DNA of 64,000 bases, taken from positions 1,364,001 to 1,428,000 of the forward strand of contig NZ_LT629780.1 of the NCBI RefSeq assembly GCF_900105885.1. Reading direction: 5' to 3'. The DNA is from Pseudomonas guangdongensis (lineage in GTDB: Bacteria; Pseudomonadota; Gammaproteobacteria; Pseudomonadales; Pseudomonadaceae). How positions within the stretch are numbered: position 1 is the stretch's first letter; every line of letters starts with the position of its first letter. Under the pieces are notes generated by a model that saw nothing but the letters and a program-made list of their open reading frames with translations, made no database searches and was not told the DNA's origin. Made by a program: the position numbers and the translations under genes. Below are positions 19,393 to 27,755 of the stretch, piece by piece.

Positions 19393-19490
19393 CGGATCTC
19401 TCGCAGCGGGCGCCGCCCAGGCGGCGCGGAACGGTAGGCGTGCATGGTATGTGGGGACGGCCGCGGCGGGAAGCAAGAGCGGCGCCGGCG

Positions 19491-20042
19491 TCACGGCGGC
19501 GCGGCGTGCCGCGGCGGCTGCAGGCTGGCGCGCAGCGGCCAGCGGCCCAGTTCGCGGTAGCGCACGCCGCGCGGCGTCGGCAGCGAGGCGTAGAGGGCGA
19601 AGGCCTCGACCGGCCAGGCGAAGTCCGGGTGGGCCTCGGCCGGGCGGGCGGCGGCATGGCGCAGCAGGCTCAGGTGCGGGTGCAGCGGCCGGCCGTCGCA
19701 GTCGACGCCGGCGGCCTGCAGGCGCTCGCGCAGCTGCGCGGCCAGCCGCTCCAGGGCCGCCGGCGGCGCGCTCGGCGCCAGCCAGAGCAGACCGTGACGC
19801 CCGGCGTCGAGGCGGTCGAGGTGCAGCACGAAGGGCGCCGCCTCGATCCCGGCGGCCAGGCGGCGCAGCTCGTCCAGCCGCGCGCGCGGCTGCTGGCCGA
19901 GGAAGACCAGGGTCAGGTGCAGGTGCTCCGCCGCCAGCGCCCGCCCGCCCAGGGCCAGGGCGTCGCGCCAGGCGCAGATCGCCGCGGCCGACTCGGGCGG
20001 ACAGGGCAGGGCGAAGAACAGGCGCAGGGTGTCGTCGCGCAT
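19491..20042 (-). CDS. thpR: RNA 2',3'-cyclic phosphodiesterase (2H phosphoesterase)
   Basis: 183 residues with both active-site motifs of the 2H superfamily: HLTL (H42-x-T44) and HLSL (H123-x-S125). The N-terminus MRDDTLRLFFALPCPP fits ThpR/LigT (R-L-F-F-A-L). It opens 2',3'-cyclic phosphate at RNA ends. The C-terminal tail is Ala/Pro-rich. It lies 70 bp after a methyltransferase gene on the same strand; the two may be co-transcribed. Confidence 0.87.
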   Translation of the reverse strand: MRDDTLRLFFALPCPPESAAAICAWRDALALGGRALAAEHLHLTLVFLGQQPRARLDELRRLAAGIEAAPFVLHLDRLDAGRHGLLWLAPSAPPAALERLAAQLRERLQAAGVDCDGRPLHPHLSLLRHAAARPAEAHPDFAWPVEAFALYASLPTPRGVRYRELGRWPLRASLQPPRHAAPP

Positions 20043-20112
20043 GGCGGGCTCGCAGCGGCGGGGCGTTCCTTCGAGTATCGACCCCGGATGTCCGGCGTGC
20101 CCGTCCGGCGGC

Positions 20113-20772
20113 TCAGGCGCGCCGGGCGTGGTACAGGCTGACCCGGCGGAACTCGTCGGGTTCGGCCAGATCCGGCCAGGTGCAGGCGTCCAGCACGGCC
20201 AGGCGGCGGTAGCGCGGATGCCGGAAGTCGCGCACCCGCGAGTCGGCGACCAGCGCCTCGCGCCCGCGCGACAGGAAAGCGTCGAGCAGCGGCAGGTTGG
20301 CGCGGTCGTAGAGCACGTCGGCGGCCAGGATCAGGTCGAAGCGCTCCGCTTCGGCGAAGAAGTCCGCCGAGTAGCCCAGCTCGACGCCGTTCAGCGCCGC
20401 GTTGGCGCGGCAGGCGGCCAGCGCCTGCGGGTCGAGGTCGCAGGCCACCACCTCGGCGGCGCCGGCCTGGGCGGCGGCGATGCCGGCCACGCCGCTGCCG
20501 GCGCCGAAGTCCAGCACCCGCTGGGCGCGCACCCGCTCGGGACGCTCGGCCAGCCAGCGCGCCAGGGCCAGGCCGCTGGCCCAGCAGAAGCACCAGTAGG
20601 GCGGCGCGTCGAGGATGCGCCGGGTTTCCTCGGCGTCGAAGGCGCGGTCCATGTTCTCGGCATCCAGCAGCCACAGGCGCAGGTCGGTCTGCGGCAGGCG
20701 GGTGGCGGCGAGGCGCGCATCGCCGAGCAGGGCGCGCAACGGGTCGAGCAGTTCGGCGGGCGGGGCGGGCAT
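20113..20772 (-). CDS. Class I SAM-dependent methyltransferase (Methyltransf_16 / ETFB-lysine MTase-like)
   Basis: 219 residues. Motif [17 protein letters not shown] near residue 86, motif [14 protein letters not shown], a motif [19 protein letters not shown] near residues 143-161, and an upstream [17 protein letters not shown] typical of the nicotinamide-N-methylase-like / protein-lysine methyltransferase group. The substrate is unknown. The ortholog stands next to nrdR in PAO1. It faces away from nrdR, with about 195 bp between starts. Confidence 0.83.
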   Translation of the reverse strand: MPAPPAELLDPLRALLGDARLAATRLPQTDLRLWLLDAENMDRAFDAEETRRILDAPPYWCFCWASGLALARWLAERPERVRAQRVLDFGAGSGVAGIAAAQAGAAEVVACDLDPQALAACRANAALNGVELGYSADFFAEAERFDLILAADVLYDRANLPLLDAFLSRGREALVADSRVRDFRHPRYRRLAVLDACTWPDLAEPDEFRRVSLYHARRA

Positions 20773-20902
20773 CGCGGACTCCGGGTGGGCAACGGGCGGG
20801 GGCAGTTAGGCGCATGGCGCGGAGTGGCCGGAAGGACGCCCGGATGCCGCCGCCGCGGGCCGCTCCCGGCGTGCCGACCCGGTCCGGCAGCCGCGCGGCG
20901 GC

Positions 20903-20930
20903 TTGCCTTGAAGGCACCATGGGTTACCAT
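20903..20930 (+). promoter_or_regulatory. Candidate sigma-70 promoter of nrdR-ribD
   Basis: TTGCCT (20903-20908), 16-bp spacer, TACCAT (20925-20930), then GCGCGGCC. It starts about 30 bases before the nrdR ATG. No NrdR box was seen by eye. Confidence 0.45.
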
Positions 20931-20966
20931 GCGCGGCCATTCTATCCCTCTGCCGGCCGAGCCATC

Positions 20967-21431
20967 ATGCACTGTCCCTTCTGCGGCGCCCACGACACCA
21001 AGGTCATCGACTCGCGACTGGTCGCCGAGGGCCAGCAGGTGCGCCGGCGCCGCGAGTGCCTGGCCTGCCAGGAGCGCTTCACCACCTTCGAGACCGCCGA
21101 GCTGGTGATGCCGCGGCTGATCAAGTCCGACGGCGTGCGCCAGCCGTTCGACGAGGACAAGCTGCGCGCCGGCATGCAGCGCGCGCTGGAGAAACGCCCG
21201 GTGAGCGTCGAGCGCCTGGAGGAGGCCATCGCCCACATCAAGCACAAGCTGCGCGCCACCGGCGAGCGCGAGGTGCGCTCGCGGGTGGTCGGCGAGCTGG
21301 TGATGGACGAGCTGCGCCGCCTCGACGAGGTGGCCTACATCCGCTTCGCCTCGGTGTACCGGCATTTCCAGGACCTCGACCAGTTCCGCGAGGAAATCGA
21401 GCGCCTGTCCCGCGATCCCGCCAAGGGCTGA
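20967..21431 (+). CDS. nrdR: Transcriptional repressor NrdR
   Basis: 154 residues, full family length. An N-terminal zinc ribbon holds C3-x2-C6 and C31-x2-C34 ([32 protein letters not shown]), followed by the ATP-cone domain ([30 protein letters not shown]). NrdR senses dATP/ATP and represses ribonucleotide reductase genes. It lies 4 bp before ribD and is probably co-transcribed with it, as in many proteobacteria. Confidence 0.97.
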   Translation: MHCPFCGAHDTKVIDSRLVAEGQQVRRRRECLACQERFTTFETAELVMPRLIKSDGVRQPFDEDKLRAGMQRALEKRPVSVERLEEAIAHIKHKLRATGEREVRSRVVGELVMDELRRLDEVAYIRFASVYRHFQDLDQFREEIERLSRDPAKG

Positions 21432-21435
21432 TGCC

Positions 21436-22560
21436 ATGCACGATTCCCTGCCGGCCTGCGACCAGGCCCACATGGCGCGCGCGCTGCGTTTGGCGCGGCG
21501 CGGCCTGTTCTCCACCCATCCCAACCCGCGCGTCGGCTGCGTGATCGTGGCGGCGGACGGCGAGATCGTCGGCGAAGGCTGGCATGTGCGCGCCGGCGAG
21601 CCGCACGCCGAGGTCCACGCGCTGCGCCAGGCCGGCGCGCGGGCGCGCGGCGCCACCGCCTACGTCACCCTCGAACCCTGCAGCCACCACGGCCGCACCC
21701 CGCCGTGCGCCGAGGCGCTGGTCGAGGCCGGGGTGGCGCGGGTGGTGGCCGCCATGCAGGACCCCAACCCGCAGGTCGCCGGGCGCGGCCTGCAGCGTCT
21801 GCGCGCGGCGGGCATCGCGGTGACCTGCGGGGTGCTGGAGGCCGAGGCCCGCGCGCTCAACGTCGGCTTCGTCAAGCGCATGGAGCAGGGCCTGCCCTAT
21901 GTGCGGGTCAAGCTGGCGATGAGCCTGGACGGCCGCACCGCGATGGCCAGCGGCGAGAGCCAGTGGATCACCGGCCCGCAGGCCCGCGCCGCGGTGCAGC
22001 GCCTGCGCGCGCGTTCCAGCGTGGTGATCAGCGGTGCCGACACCGTGCTGTGCGACAACGCCCGGCTCACCGTGCGCCCCGACGAACTGGAGGTCGACGC
22101 CGAGCAGGCGGCGCTGGCCGCCGCGCGCCCGCCGCTGCGCGTGCTGGTCGACGGCCAGCTGCGCGTACCGCTGACGGCGGCGTTCTTCCGTGCCGGCCCG
22201 GCCATGGTGGCCTGCTGCGAGGACGACGGGCGCGGCGCCGACTACCAGGCGGGCGGCCATGTGCTGCTGCCCCTGCCGCGCGGCGACGGCCACGTCGACC
22301 TGCGCCTGCTGCTCGCCGAACTGGCCGCCGCCGGCGCCAACGAGGTGCTGGTCGAGGCCGGCCCGCGACTGGCCGGCGCCTTCGCCCGCGAAGGGCTGGT
22401 CGACGAGTACCGCATCTTCATGGCCCCGCAGCTGCTCGGCTCGACGGCCCGGCCGCTGCTCGACTGGCCGCTGGCGCAGATGAGCGAGGCGCCGCAGCTG
22501 GACATCCGCGAGATCCGCGCGGTGGGCCGCGACTGGCAGATCGTCGCCCGGCCGGTCTGA
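21436..22560 (+). CDS. ribD: Bifunctional pyrimidine deaminase/reductase of riboflavin synthesis
   Basis: 374 residues. The N-terminal zinc deaminase has H57-A-E59 and PCSHHGRTPPC (residues 81-91). The C-terminal reductase domain begins near residue 150 (YVRVKLAMSLDGRTAM, SGADTVLCDNARLTVR, LVEAGPRLAGAF). It converts the GTP-derived diaminopyrimidine to 5-amino-6-ribitylamino-uracil phosphate. It comes directly after nrdR. A 518-bp stretch with a repeat and the FMN riboswitch divides it from ribE, so it escapes that switch. Confidence 0.96.
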   Translation: MHDSLPACDQAHMARALRLARRGLFSTHPNPRVGCVIVAADGEIVGEGWHVRAGEPHAEVHALRQAGARARGATAYVTLEPCSHHGRTPPCAEALVEAGVARVVAAMQDPNPQVAGRGLQRLRAAGIAVTCGVLEAEARALNVGFVKRMEQGLPYVRVKLAMSLDGRTAMASGESQWITGPQARAAVQRLRARSSVVISGADTVLCDNARLTVRPDELEVDAEQAALAAARPPLRVLVDGQLRVPLTAAFFRAGPAMVACCEDDGRGADYQAGGHVLLPLPRGDGHVDLRLLLAELAAAGANEVLVEAGPRLAGAFAREGLVDEYRIFMAPQLLGSTARPLLDWPLAQMSEAPQLDIREIRAVGRDWQIVARPV

Positions 22561-22603
22561 GCGTCGATCGCGGCCGGGATAATCCCGCGGATCTGGCAGT
22601 GCG

Positions 22604-22672
22604 TAGGGCGGGAAGACTCGCGCAGCGATCTTCCGCCACGGCGGCGATTTGGCAGGTGATCGCTGCGCGAGT
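22604..22672. repeat. Intergenic palindromic repeat of the GTAGGGYGGA type
   Basis: The stretch from 22601 reads GCGTAGGGCGGGAAGACTCG. It contains an imperfect hairpin GGCGGGAAGA...TCTTCCGCC (about 22607-22637) and a 15-bp perfect inverted repeat ACTCGCGCAGCGATC (22616-22630) / GATCGCTGCGCGAGT (22658-22672). The GTAGGG(T/C)GGA opening resembles a dispersed intergenic repeat I recall in Pseudomonas and other proteobacteria. No gene is present in 22561-22808. Confidence 0.5.
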
Positions 22673-22773
22673 TACCGGCCCCGCGTGCTCCGCGCGCCGC
22701 CCGGCCCTGTAGCCAGAGCCTTGGGCGATTGCCCCGATCCCCCATCCGGACGTGCTCCGGTGCGCGCAAAATG

Positions 22774-22782
22774 TGGTACAAA
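22774..22782 (+). promoter_or_regulatory. Candidate extended -10 promoter of the ribE operon
   Basis: TGG-TACAAA (22774-22782) places transcription start near 22790, about 20 bases before the riboswitch, which is the usual spacing. No good -35 is seen. Confidence 0.45.
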
Positions 22783-22808
22783 GTCCCGCGCGGCCGTCCG
22801 GCCGCGAC

Positions 22809-22953
22809 GTTCTCAGGGCGGGGTGCAATTCCCCACCGGCGGTGATGGCGCGCAGCGCCCAGCCCGCGAGCGCCTGTCGCCTCCCCGGCGGCAGGGTCAG
22901 CAGATCCGGTGCGATTCCGGAGCCGACGGTCATAGTCCGGATGAGAGAGAGCG
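22809..22953 (+). ncRNA. FMN riboswitch (RFN element)
   Basis: All conserved RFN blocks are present in order: TCTCAGGGCGGGG, AATTCCCCACCGGCGGT, AGCCCGCGAGCG, GGTCAGCAGATCCGGTG, ATTCCGGAGCCGACGGT and AGTCCGGATGAGAGA. The basal stem TTCTC/GAGAG closes it. It binds FMN in the nascent mRNA and switches the downstream ribE-ribBA-ribH-nusB-thiL-pgpA genes. No terminator with a U-run follows; control looks translational (see the hairpin at 23011). Confidence 0.97.
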
Positions 22954-23010
22954 GGATGCATGCCACGGGGCGGCCCTACCGCGCCCGCGCTATCCCTATC
23001 TGTCCAGCGC

Positions 23011-23033
23011 CCTGTTTTTGACCAAAACAGGAG
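23011..23033 (+). promoter_or_regulatory. Shine-Dalgarno-sequestering hairpin (riboswitch expression platform)
   Basis: CCTGTTTT (23011-23018), loop TGACC, AAAACAGG (23024-23031). The 3' arm contains the first three bases of the AGGAG (23029-23033) that serves the 12-codon leader frame at 23041. Closing this stem would hide the ribosome-binding site. No U-run follows, so this does not look like a terminator. Confidence 0.6.
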
Positions 23034-23040
23034 TTCGACC

Positions 23041-23079
23041 ATGCGTCTTGTATTTATCCGTTGCGGAGGCCTTGCCTGA
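23041..23079 (+). CDS. 12-residue leader peptide overlapping the ribE start
   Basis: ATG 23041 lies 7 bases after a perfect AGGAG. The frame reads MRLVFIRCGGLA and stops with TGA 23077-23079, whose A is the first base of the ribE ATG (TGATG). GGAGG inside the leader (GCGGAGGC, 23064-23071) is the Shine-Dalgarno of ribE. Position, ribosome-binding site and stop/start overlap suggest a translated upstream frame coupling riboswitch control to ribE. It is too short for family recognition; translation is inferred. Confidence 0.5.
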   Translation: MRLVFIRCGGLA

Positions 23080-23741
23080 TGTTCACCGGCATCATCGAAG
23101 CCATCGGCAGCATTCGCGCGATGACTCCCAAGGGGGGCGACGTGCGCGTCCACGTCGCCACCGGCAAGCTCGACCTGGCCGACGTCAAGCTCGGCGACAG
23201 CATCGCGGTCAACGGCATCTGCCTGACCGCGGTGGAGCTGCCCGGCGACGGCTTCTGGGCCGACGTCAGCCGCGAGACCCTGACCCGCACCGCCTTCGTC
23301 GACCTCAGGGTCGGCACCCGGGTCAACCTGGAGAAGGCCCTGACCCCGACCAGCCGCCTCGGCGGCCACCTGGTCAGCGGCCACGTCGACGGCGTCGGCG
23401 AGATCGTCGCGCGCGCCGATAACGCCCGCGCCATCCAGTTCCGCGTGCGCGCGCCGGCCGAGCTGGCCAAGTACATCGCCTTCAAGGGCTCGATCACCGT
23501 CGACGGCACCAGCCTCACCGTCAACGCGGTGGACGGCGCCGAGTTCGAGCTGACCATCGTCCCGCACACCCTGCAGGAAACCATCATGGCCGACTACCAG
23601 GCCGGGCGCCGGGTCAACCTCGAAGTCGACCTGCTGGCCCGCTACTTGGAGCGCCTGCTGCTCGGCGACAAGGCCGCCGAGCCGGCCGCCTCCGGGATCA
23701 CCGCAAGCTTCCTCGCCGAACACGGCTACCTGAACAAGTGA
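23079..23741 (+). CDS. ribE: Riboflavin synthase, alpha chain
   Basis: 220 residues of two tandem lumazine-binding repeats. The start MFTGIIEAIGSI is diagnostic; SDxLAVNGICLTAV-type motifs appear as GDSIAVNGICLTAVEL and in the second repeat as GSITVDGTSLTVNAVDG, with HLVSGHVDGVGEI between. It dismutates two 6,7-dimethyl-8-ribityllumazines to riboflavin. (Pseudomonads often call this gene ribC.) It is the first structural gene after the FMN riboswitch, coupled to a 12-codon leader. ribBA follows after 8 bp. Confidence 0.97.
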   Translation: MFTGIIEAIGSIRAMTPKGGDVRVHVATGKLDLADVKLGDSIAVNGICLTAVELPGDGFWADVSRETLTRTAFVDLRVGTRVNLEKALTPTSRLGGHLVSGHVDGVGEIVARADNARAIQFRVRAPAELAKYIAFKGSITVDGTSLTVNAVDGAEFELTIVPHTLQETIMADYQAGRRVNLEVDLLARYLERLLLGDKAAEPAASGITASFLAEHGYLNK

Positions 23742-23749
23742 GAACGCCC

Positions 23750-24841
<1,092 letters not shown>

Positions 24842-24863
24842 CCCCTTCCGCGAACCCGATCTC

Positions 24864-24881
24864 GGGACGCTGCGGCGTCCC
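24864..24881 (+). other. Hairpin between ribBA and ribH
   Basis: GGGACGC-TGCG-GCGTCCC in the 64-bp gap. No U-run follows; it is more likely an mRNA-stability or processing element than a terminator. Confidence 0.5.
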
Positions 24882-24905
24882 CTGGCTCTTTATCTGGAAT
24901 CCGTC

Positions 24906-25382
24906 ATGACCCTGAAGACCATCGAAGGTACCTTCATCGCCCCCAAAGGCCGTTACGCCCTGGTGGTCGGCCGCTTCAACAGCTTCGTCGTCGAGAGCCT
25001 GGTACAGGGCGCCATCGACGCCCTGGTCCGTCACGGCGTCAGCGAGAGCGACCTGACCATCGTCCGCGCCCCGGGCGCCTTCGAGATCCCGCTGGTGGCG
25101 CAGAAGGTCGCCCAGCGCGGCGAGTTCGACGCCATCATCGCCCTCGGCGCGGTGATCCGCGGCGGCACTCCGCACTTCGAGTACGTCGCCGGCGAGTGCA
25201 CCAAGGGCCTGGCCCAGGTGTCCCTGCAGTTCGGCGTGCCGGTCGCCTTCGGCGTGCTGACCGTCGACTCCATCGAGCAGGCCATCGAGCGCTCCGGCAC
25301 CAAGGCCGGCAACAAGGGCGCCGAAGCCGCGCTGTCCGCCCTGGAAATGGTCAGCCTGCTGTCCCAGCTGGAGGCCAAGTGA
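24906..25382 (+). CDS. ribH: 6,7-dimethyl-8-ribityllumazine synthase
   Basis: 158 residues. Motifs are [17 protein letters not shown] (substrate Phe/Asn region), [33 protein letters not shown] with the catalytic His (H90), and [28 protein letters not shown] (phosphate-binding). It joins the RibB and RibD products; the enzyme forms an icosahedral or pentameric assembly. Its last codons carry the GGAGG and GTGA overlap that start nusB. Confidence 0.97.
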   Translation: MTLKTIEGTFIAPKGRYALVVGRFNSFVVESLVQGAIDALVRHGVSESDLTIVRAPGAFEIPLVAQKVAQRGEFDAIIALGAVIRGGTPHFEYVAGECTKGLAQVSLQFGVPVAFGVLTVDSIEQAIERSGTKAGNKGAEAALSALEMVSLLSQLEAK

Positions 25383-25855
25383 GCGATCACGACAAGCCGG
25401 CAGCCAAGCCCGCCAAGCCGAACAAGATCGCCATGCGCCGCCAGGCCCGCAGCCTGGCCGTGCAGGCCCTGTACTCCTGGCACATGGCCGGGCAGGCGCT
25501 CAACGAGATCGAAGCGCAGTTCCGCACCGACAACGACTTCAGCGTCGTCGACGGTGCCTACTTCCACGAGATCCTGCACGGCGTGCCGCGCCTGAAGGCC
25601 GAGCTGGACGAGGCGGTGCAGCCCTGCCTGGACCGCCCGCTGGAGGAAGTCGATCCGGTCGAGCTGGCGATCCTGCGCCTGTCCGCCTACGAGCTGCGCA
25701 ACCGCGTCGACGTGCCCTACCGGGTGGTGATCAACGAGGGCATCGAGCTGGCCAAGGTCTACGGCGCCACCGACGGCCACAAGTTCGTCAACGGCGTGCT
25801 GGACAAGCTGGCTCCGCGCCTGCGCGGCGCCGAAGTGCGCGCCCCGCGCAGCTGA
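25379..25855 (+). CDS. nusB: Transcription antitermination factor NusB
   Basis: 158 residues. It starts at GTG 25379, overlapping the ribH stop by 4 bp (GTGA) with GGAGG 4 bases away. After a Lys/Pro-rich N-terminus comes the all-helical NusB fold ([74 protein letters not shown]). It binds boxA of rRNA leaders with NusE/S10. The ribH-nusB-thiL order is conserved across gammaproteobacteria. Confidence 0.96.
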   Translation: MSDHDKPAAKPAKPNKIAMRRQARSLAVQALYSWHMAGQALNEIEAQFRTDNDFSVVDGAYFHEILHGVPRLKAELDEAVQPCLDRPLEEVDPVELAILRLSAYELRNRVDVPYRVVINEGIELAKVYGATDGHKFVNGVLDKLAPRLRGAEVRAPRS

Positions 25856-25865
25856 CCCCCGCGCC

Positions 25866-26846
25866 ATGGCCGCGCTCGGCGAGTTCGCGCTGATCCGTCA
25901 GTACTTCGCCGCCGCGGCCTGCGCCGCGCCGCGCCCCGGCGTGGCGCTGGGCATCGGCGACGACTGCGCGCTGCTGCACCTGCCCCCCGGCGAGCGCCTG
26001 GCGGTGTCCACCGACACCCAGGTCGCCGGGGTGCATTTCCCCCACGATCCCGACCCCTTCCTGCTCGCCCAGCGCAGCCTGGCCGCCGCGGCCAGCGACC
26101 TCGCTGCGATGGGCGCCGCGCCGCTGGGTTTCACCCTGGCGCTGACCCTGCCGGCCGCCGAGCCGGCCTGGCTGGAGGCCTTCGCCCGCGGCCTCGACGT
26201 GATGGCGCGCGCCTGCCGGCTGTCGCTGATCGGCGGCGACACCACCCGTGGCCCGCTGAACATCAACGTCACTGTATTCGGCTCCCTGCCGGCCGGGCAG
26301 GCGCTGCTGCGCTCGGGCGCCCGGCCGGGCGACCTGCTGTGCATCGGCGGGCCGACCGGCGAGGCGGCCGCCGCGCTGCCGCTGGTGCTCGGCGCGCGCG
26401 CGGCGGTGGGTGCGGGCGACGCGCAGCTGCTGGCGCGCTACTGGACGCCGCAACCGCAGCTGGCTCTCGGCCAGGCGCTGCGCGGGCTGGCCAGCGCGGC
26501 GCTGGACGTCTCCGACGGCCTGCTCGCCGACTGCGGGCACATCGCCGCGGCCTCGGGCGTGCGCCTGGTCGTCGAGGCGCCGCGCCTGCCGCTGAGCGCC
26601 GCGCTGCGCGCGGCGGCCGGCGACCAGGCGCTGACGCTGGCGCTGAGCGGCGGCGACGACTACGTGCTGGCCTTCACCTTGGCGCCGCACGCGGTCAGCG
26701 CGCTGCAGGTCGCCGGCGTGCCCTTCCACATCGTCGGCCGGGTCGAGACGGGCAGCGGCGTGGCGCTGCACGACGGCGCCGGCCGCGACATCACCCCGGC
26801 CAGCAGCGGCTACCAGCACTTCGGAGGCGCCGATGGGCAAGCCTGA
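25866..26846 (+). CDS. thiL: Thiamine-monophosphate kinase
   Basis: 326 residues. N-terminal GEFALIRQYF, then GIGDDCALL (metal/ATP-binding Asp pair), STDTQVAGVHF, LAAAASDLAAMGAAPLGFTLAL, IGGDTTRGPLNINVTVFG and a C-terminal SDGLLADCGHIAAAS / GGDDYVLAFT. It makes thiamine diphosphate from the monophosphate using ATP. ATG 25866 has no good Shine-Dalgarno and lies 10 bp after nusB, so translation probably depends on coupling. It overlaps pgpA by 14 bp. Confidence 0.96.
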   Translation: MAALGEFALIRQYFAAAACAAPRPGVALGIGDDCALLHLPPGERLAVSTDTQVAGVHFPHDPDPFLLAQRSLAAAASDLAAMGAAPLGFTLALTLPAAEPAWLEAFARGLDVMARACRLSLIGGDTTRGPLNINVTVFGSLPAGQALLRSGARPGDLLCIGGPTGEAAAALPLVLGARAAVGAGDAQLLARYWTPQPQLALGQALRGLASAALDVSDGLLADCGHIAAASGVRLVVEAPRLPLSAALRAAAGDQALTLALSGGDDYVLAFTLAPHAVSALQVAGVPFHIVGRVETGSGVALHDGAGRDITPASSGYQHFGGADGQA

Positions 26847-27327
26847 ACGGCCGGACATCGCCCCGCCTTCGGTATGGCGCAACCCCTGGCACTTCGTCGC
26901 CTTCGGCTTCGGCAGCGGCGCGATCCGCCCGGCGCCGGGCACCTGGGGCACCCTGGCGGGACTGGCCTTCGTGCCGCTGCTGCAGGCGCTGCCGGCCTGG
27001 GGCTATCTGGCGGCGATCGTCCTCGGCGCGCTGTTCGGCTGCTGGCTGTGCGGCAAGGTGTCCCGCGATCTGGGCGTGCACGACCACGGCGGCATCGTCT
27101 GGGACGAGATCGTCGGCATCTGGATCGCCTGCTGGCTGGCGCCGCCCGGCTGGCCCTGGCTGCTGGCCGGCTTCGTGCTGTTCCGCGTGCTGGACATCCT
27201 CAAGCCCTGGCCGATCCGCTGGGTCGACCGCCACGTGCACGGCGGCACCGGGATCATGCTCGACGACCTGCTGGCCGGCGTCGGCGCCTGGGCGCTGTTG
27301 CAGCTCGGCGCGCGCTGGCTGGGCTGA
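26833..27327 (+). CDS. pgpA: Phosphatidylglycerophosphatase A
   Basis: 164 residues, about four membrane helices. GSGAIRPAPGTWGTLAGL is the PgpA signature; VWDEIVGIW and FRVLDILKPWPIRW carry conserved Asp/Glu and Lys. It dephosphorylates phosphatidylglycerol-phosphate in the inner membrane. GGAGG inside thiL precedes ATG 26833. It is the last gene of the riboflavin-thiL operon. A hairpin ATCGCCGG/CCGGCGAT (27327-27346) without a U-run follows directly. Confidence 0.95.
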   Translation: MGKPERPDIAPPSVWRNPWHFVAFGFGSGAIRPAPGTWGTLAGLAFVPLLQALPAWGYLAAIVLGALFGCWLCGKVSRDLGVHDHGGIVWDEIVGIWIACWLAPPGWPWLLAGFVLFRVLDILKPWPIRWVDRHVHGGTGIMLDDLLAGVGAWALLQLGARWLG

Positions 27328-27420
27328 TCGCCGGCTTTCCGGCGATCCCTGCACGGTGCGCCGCGGGCTGTTAAGCTGGCCGCCTGCCCGATGTGGGCGA
27401 GACACAGTGAGGAAGTCGTC

Positions 27421-27615
27421 ATGGACGTATCAGTAGACAACATGGTCGCCGTCTCCGTGGCCCTGGGCAATGCCCAGGTCAACGAGGAAAAGCAGGCCAC
27501 CCTGCTGAAGAAGGCGCTGGACAATCAGGCCCAGCACGTTACCCAGCTGATCGACTCGGTGCCCAAGCTGGCCACCAGCGGCTCGGTCGGTACCCAGCTG
27601 CACGTGACCGCCTGA
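27421..27615 (+). CDS. YjfB-family small putative motility protein
   Basis: 64 residues, acidic-to-neutral, helical. It begins MDVSVDNMVAVSVALGNAQVNEEKQATLLKKALDNQAQHVTQL and ends with a Gly/Ser/Thr tail, which fits the YjfB family (annotated as putative motility proteins; function unproven). AGGAAG lies 7-8 bases before ATG. It stands alone between pgpA and a very strong hairpin at 27647, so it is probably its own transcription unit. No flagellar gene is nearby. Confidence 0.65.
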   Translation: MDVSVDNMVAVSVALGNAQVNEEKQATLLKKALDNQAQHVTQLIDSVPKLATSGSVGTQLHVTA

Positions 27616-27646
27616 TCCGCCGCGCCCGCGGGCGCGCGAGGATCGC

Positions 27647-27682
27647 CACGACGGCGCAGGGGGCAGCCCCTGCGCCGTCGTG
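27647..27682 (+). terminator. 16-bp perfect hairpin after the YjfB-like gene
   Basis: CACGACGGCGCAGGGG (27647-27662), loop GCAG, CCCCTGCGCCGTCGTG (27667-27682). Only CGTTGGGG follows, so there is no U-tract. The strong stem may still stop transcription or protect a 3' end. Confidence 0.55.
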
Positions 27683-27755
27683 CGTTGGGGCCGCGGTTGC
27701 GCGCCTTCGCCCGCCGGGCGCATAGTCGAAAGCCTGTCAGCGAACAGGATTGCCC

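Noticed and set aside
23011-23031. Riboswitch terminator hairpin
   Set aside because: The U-run lies in the 5' arm and loop, not after the stem; the 3' arm instead overlaps a Shine-Dalgarno, so a translational role fits better.
27327-27346. Rho-independent terminator after pgpA
   Set aside because: The hairpin ATCGCCGG/CCGGCGAT is clear but followed by CCCTGC with no U-run, so it was not called a terminator.
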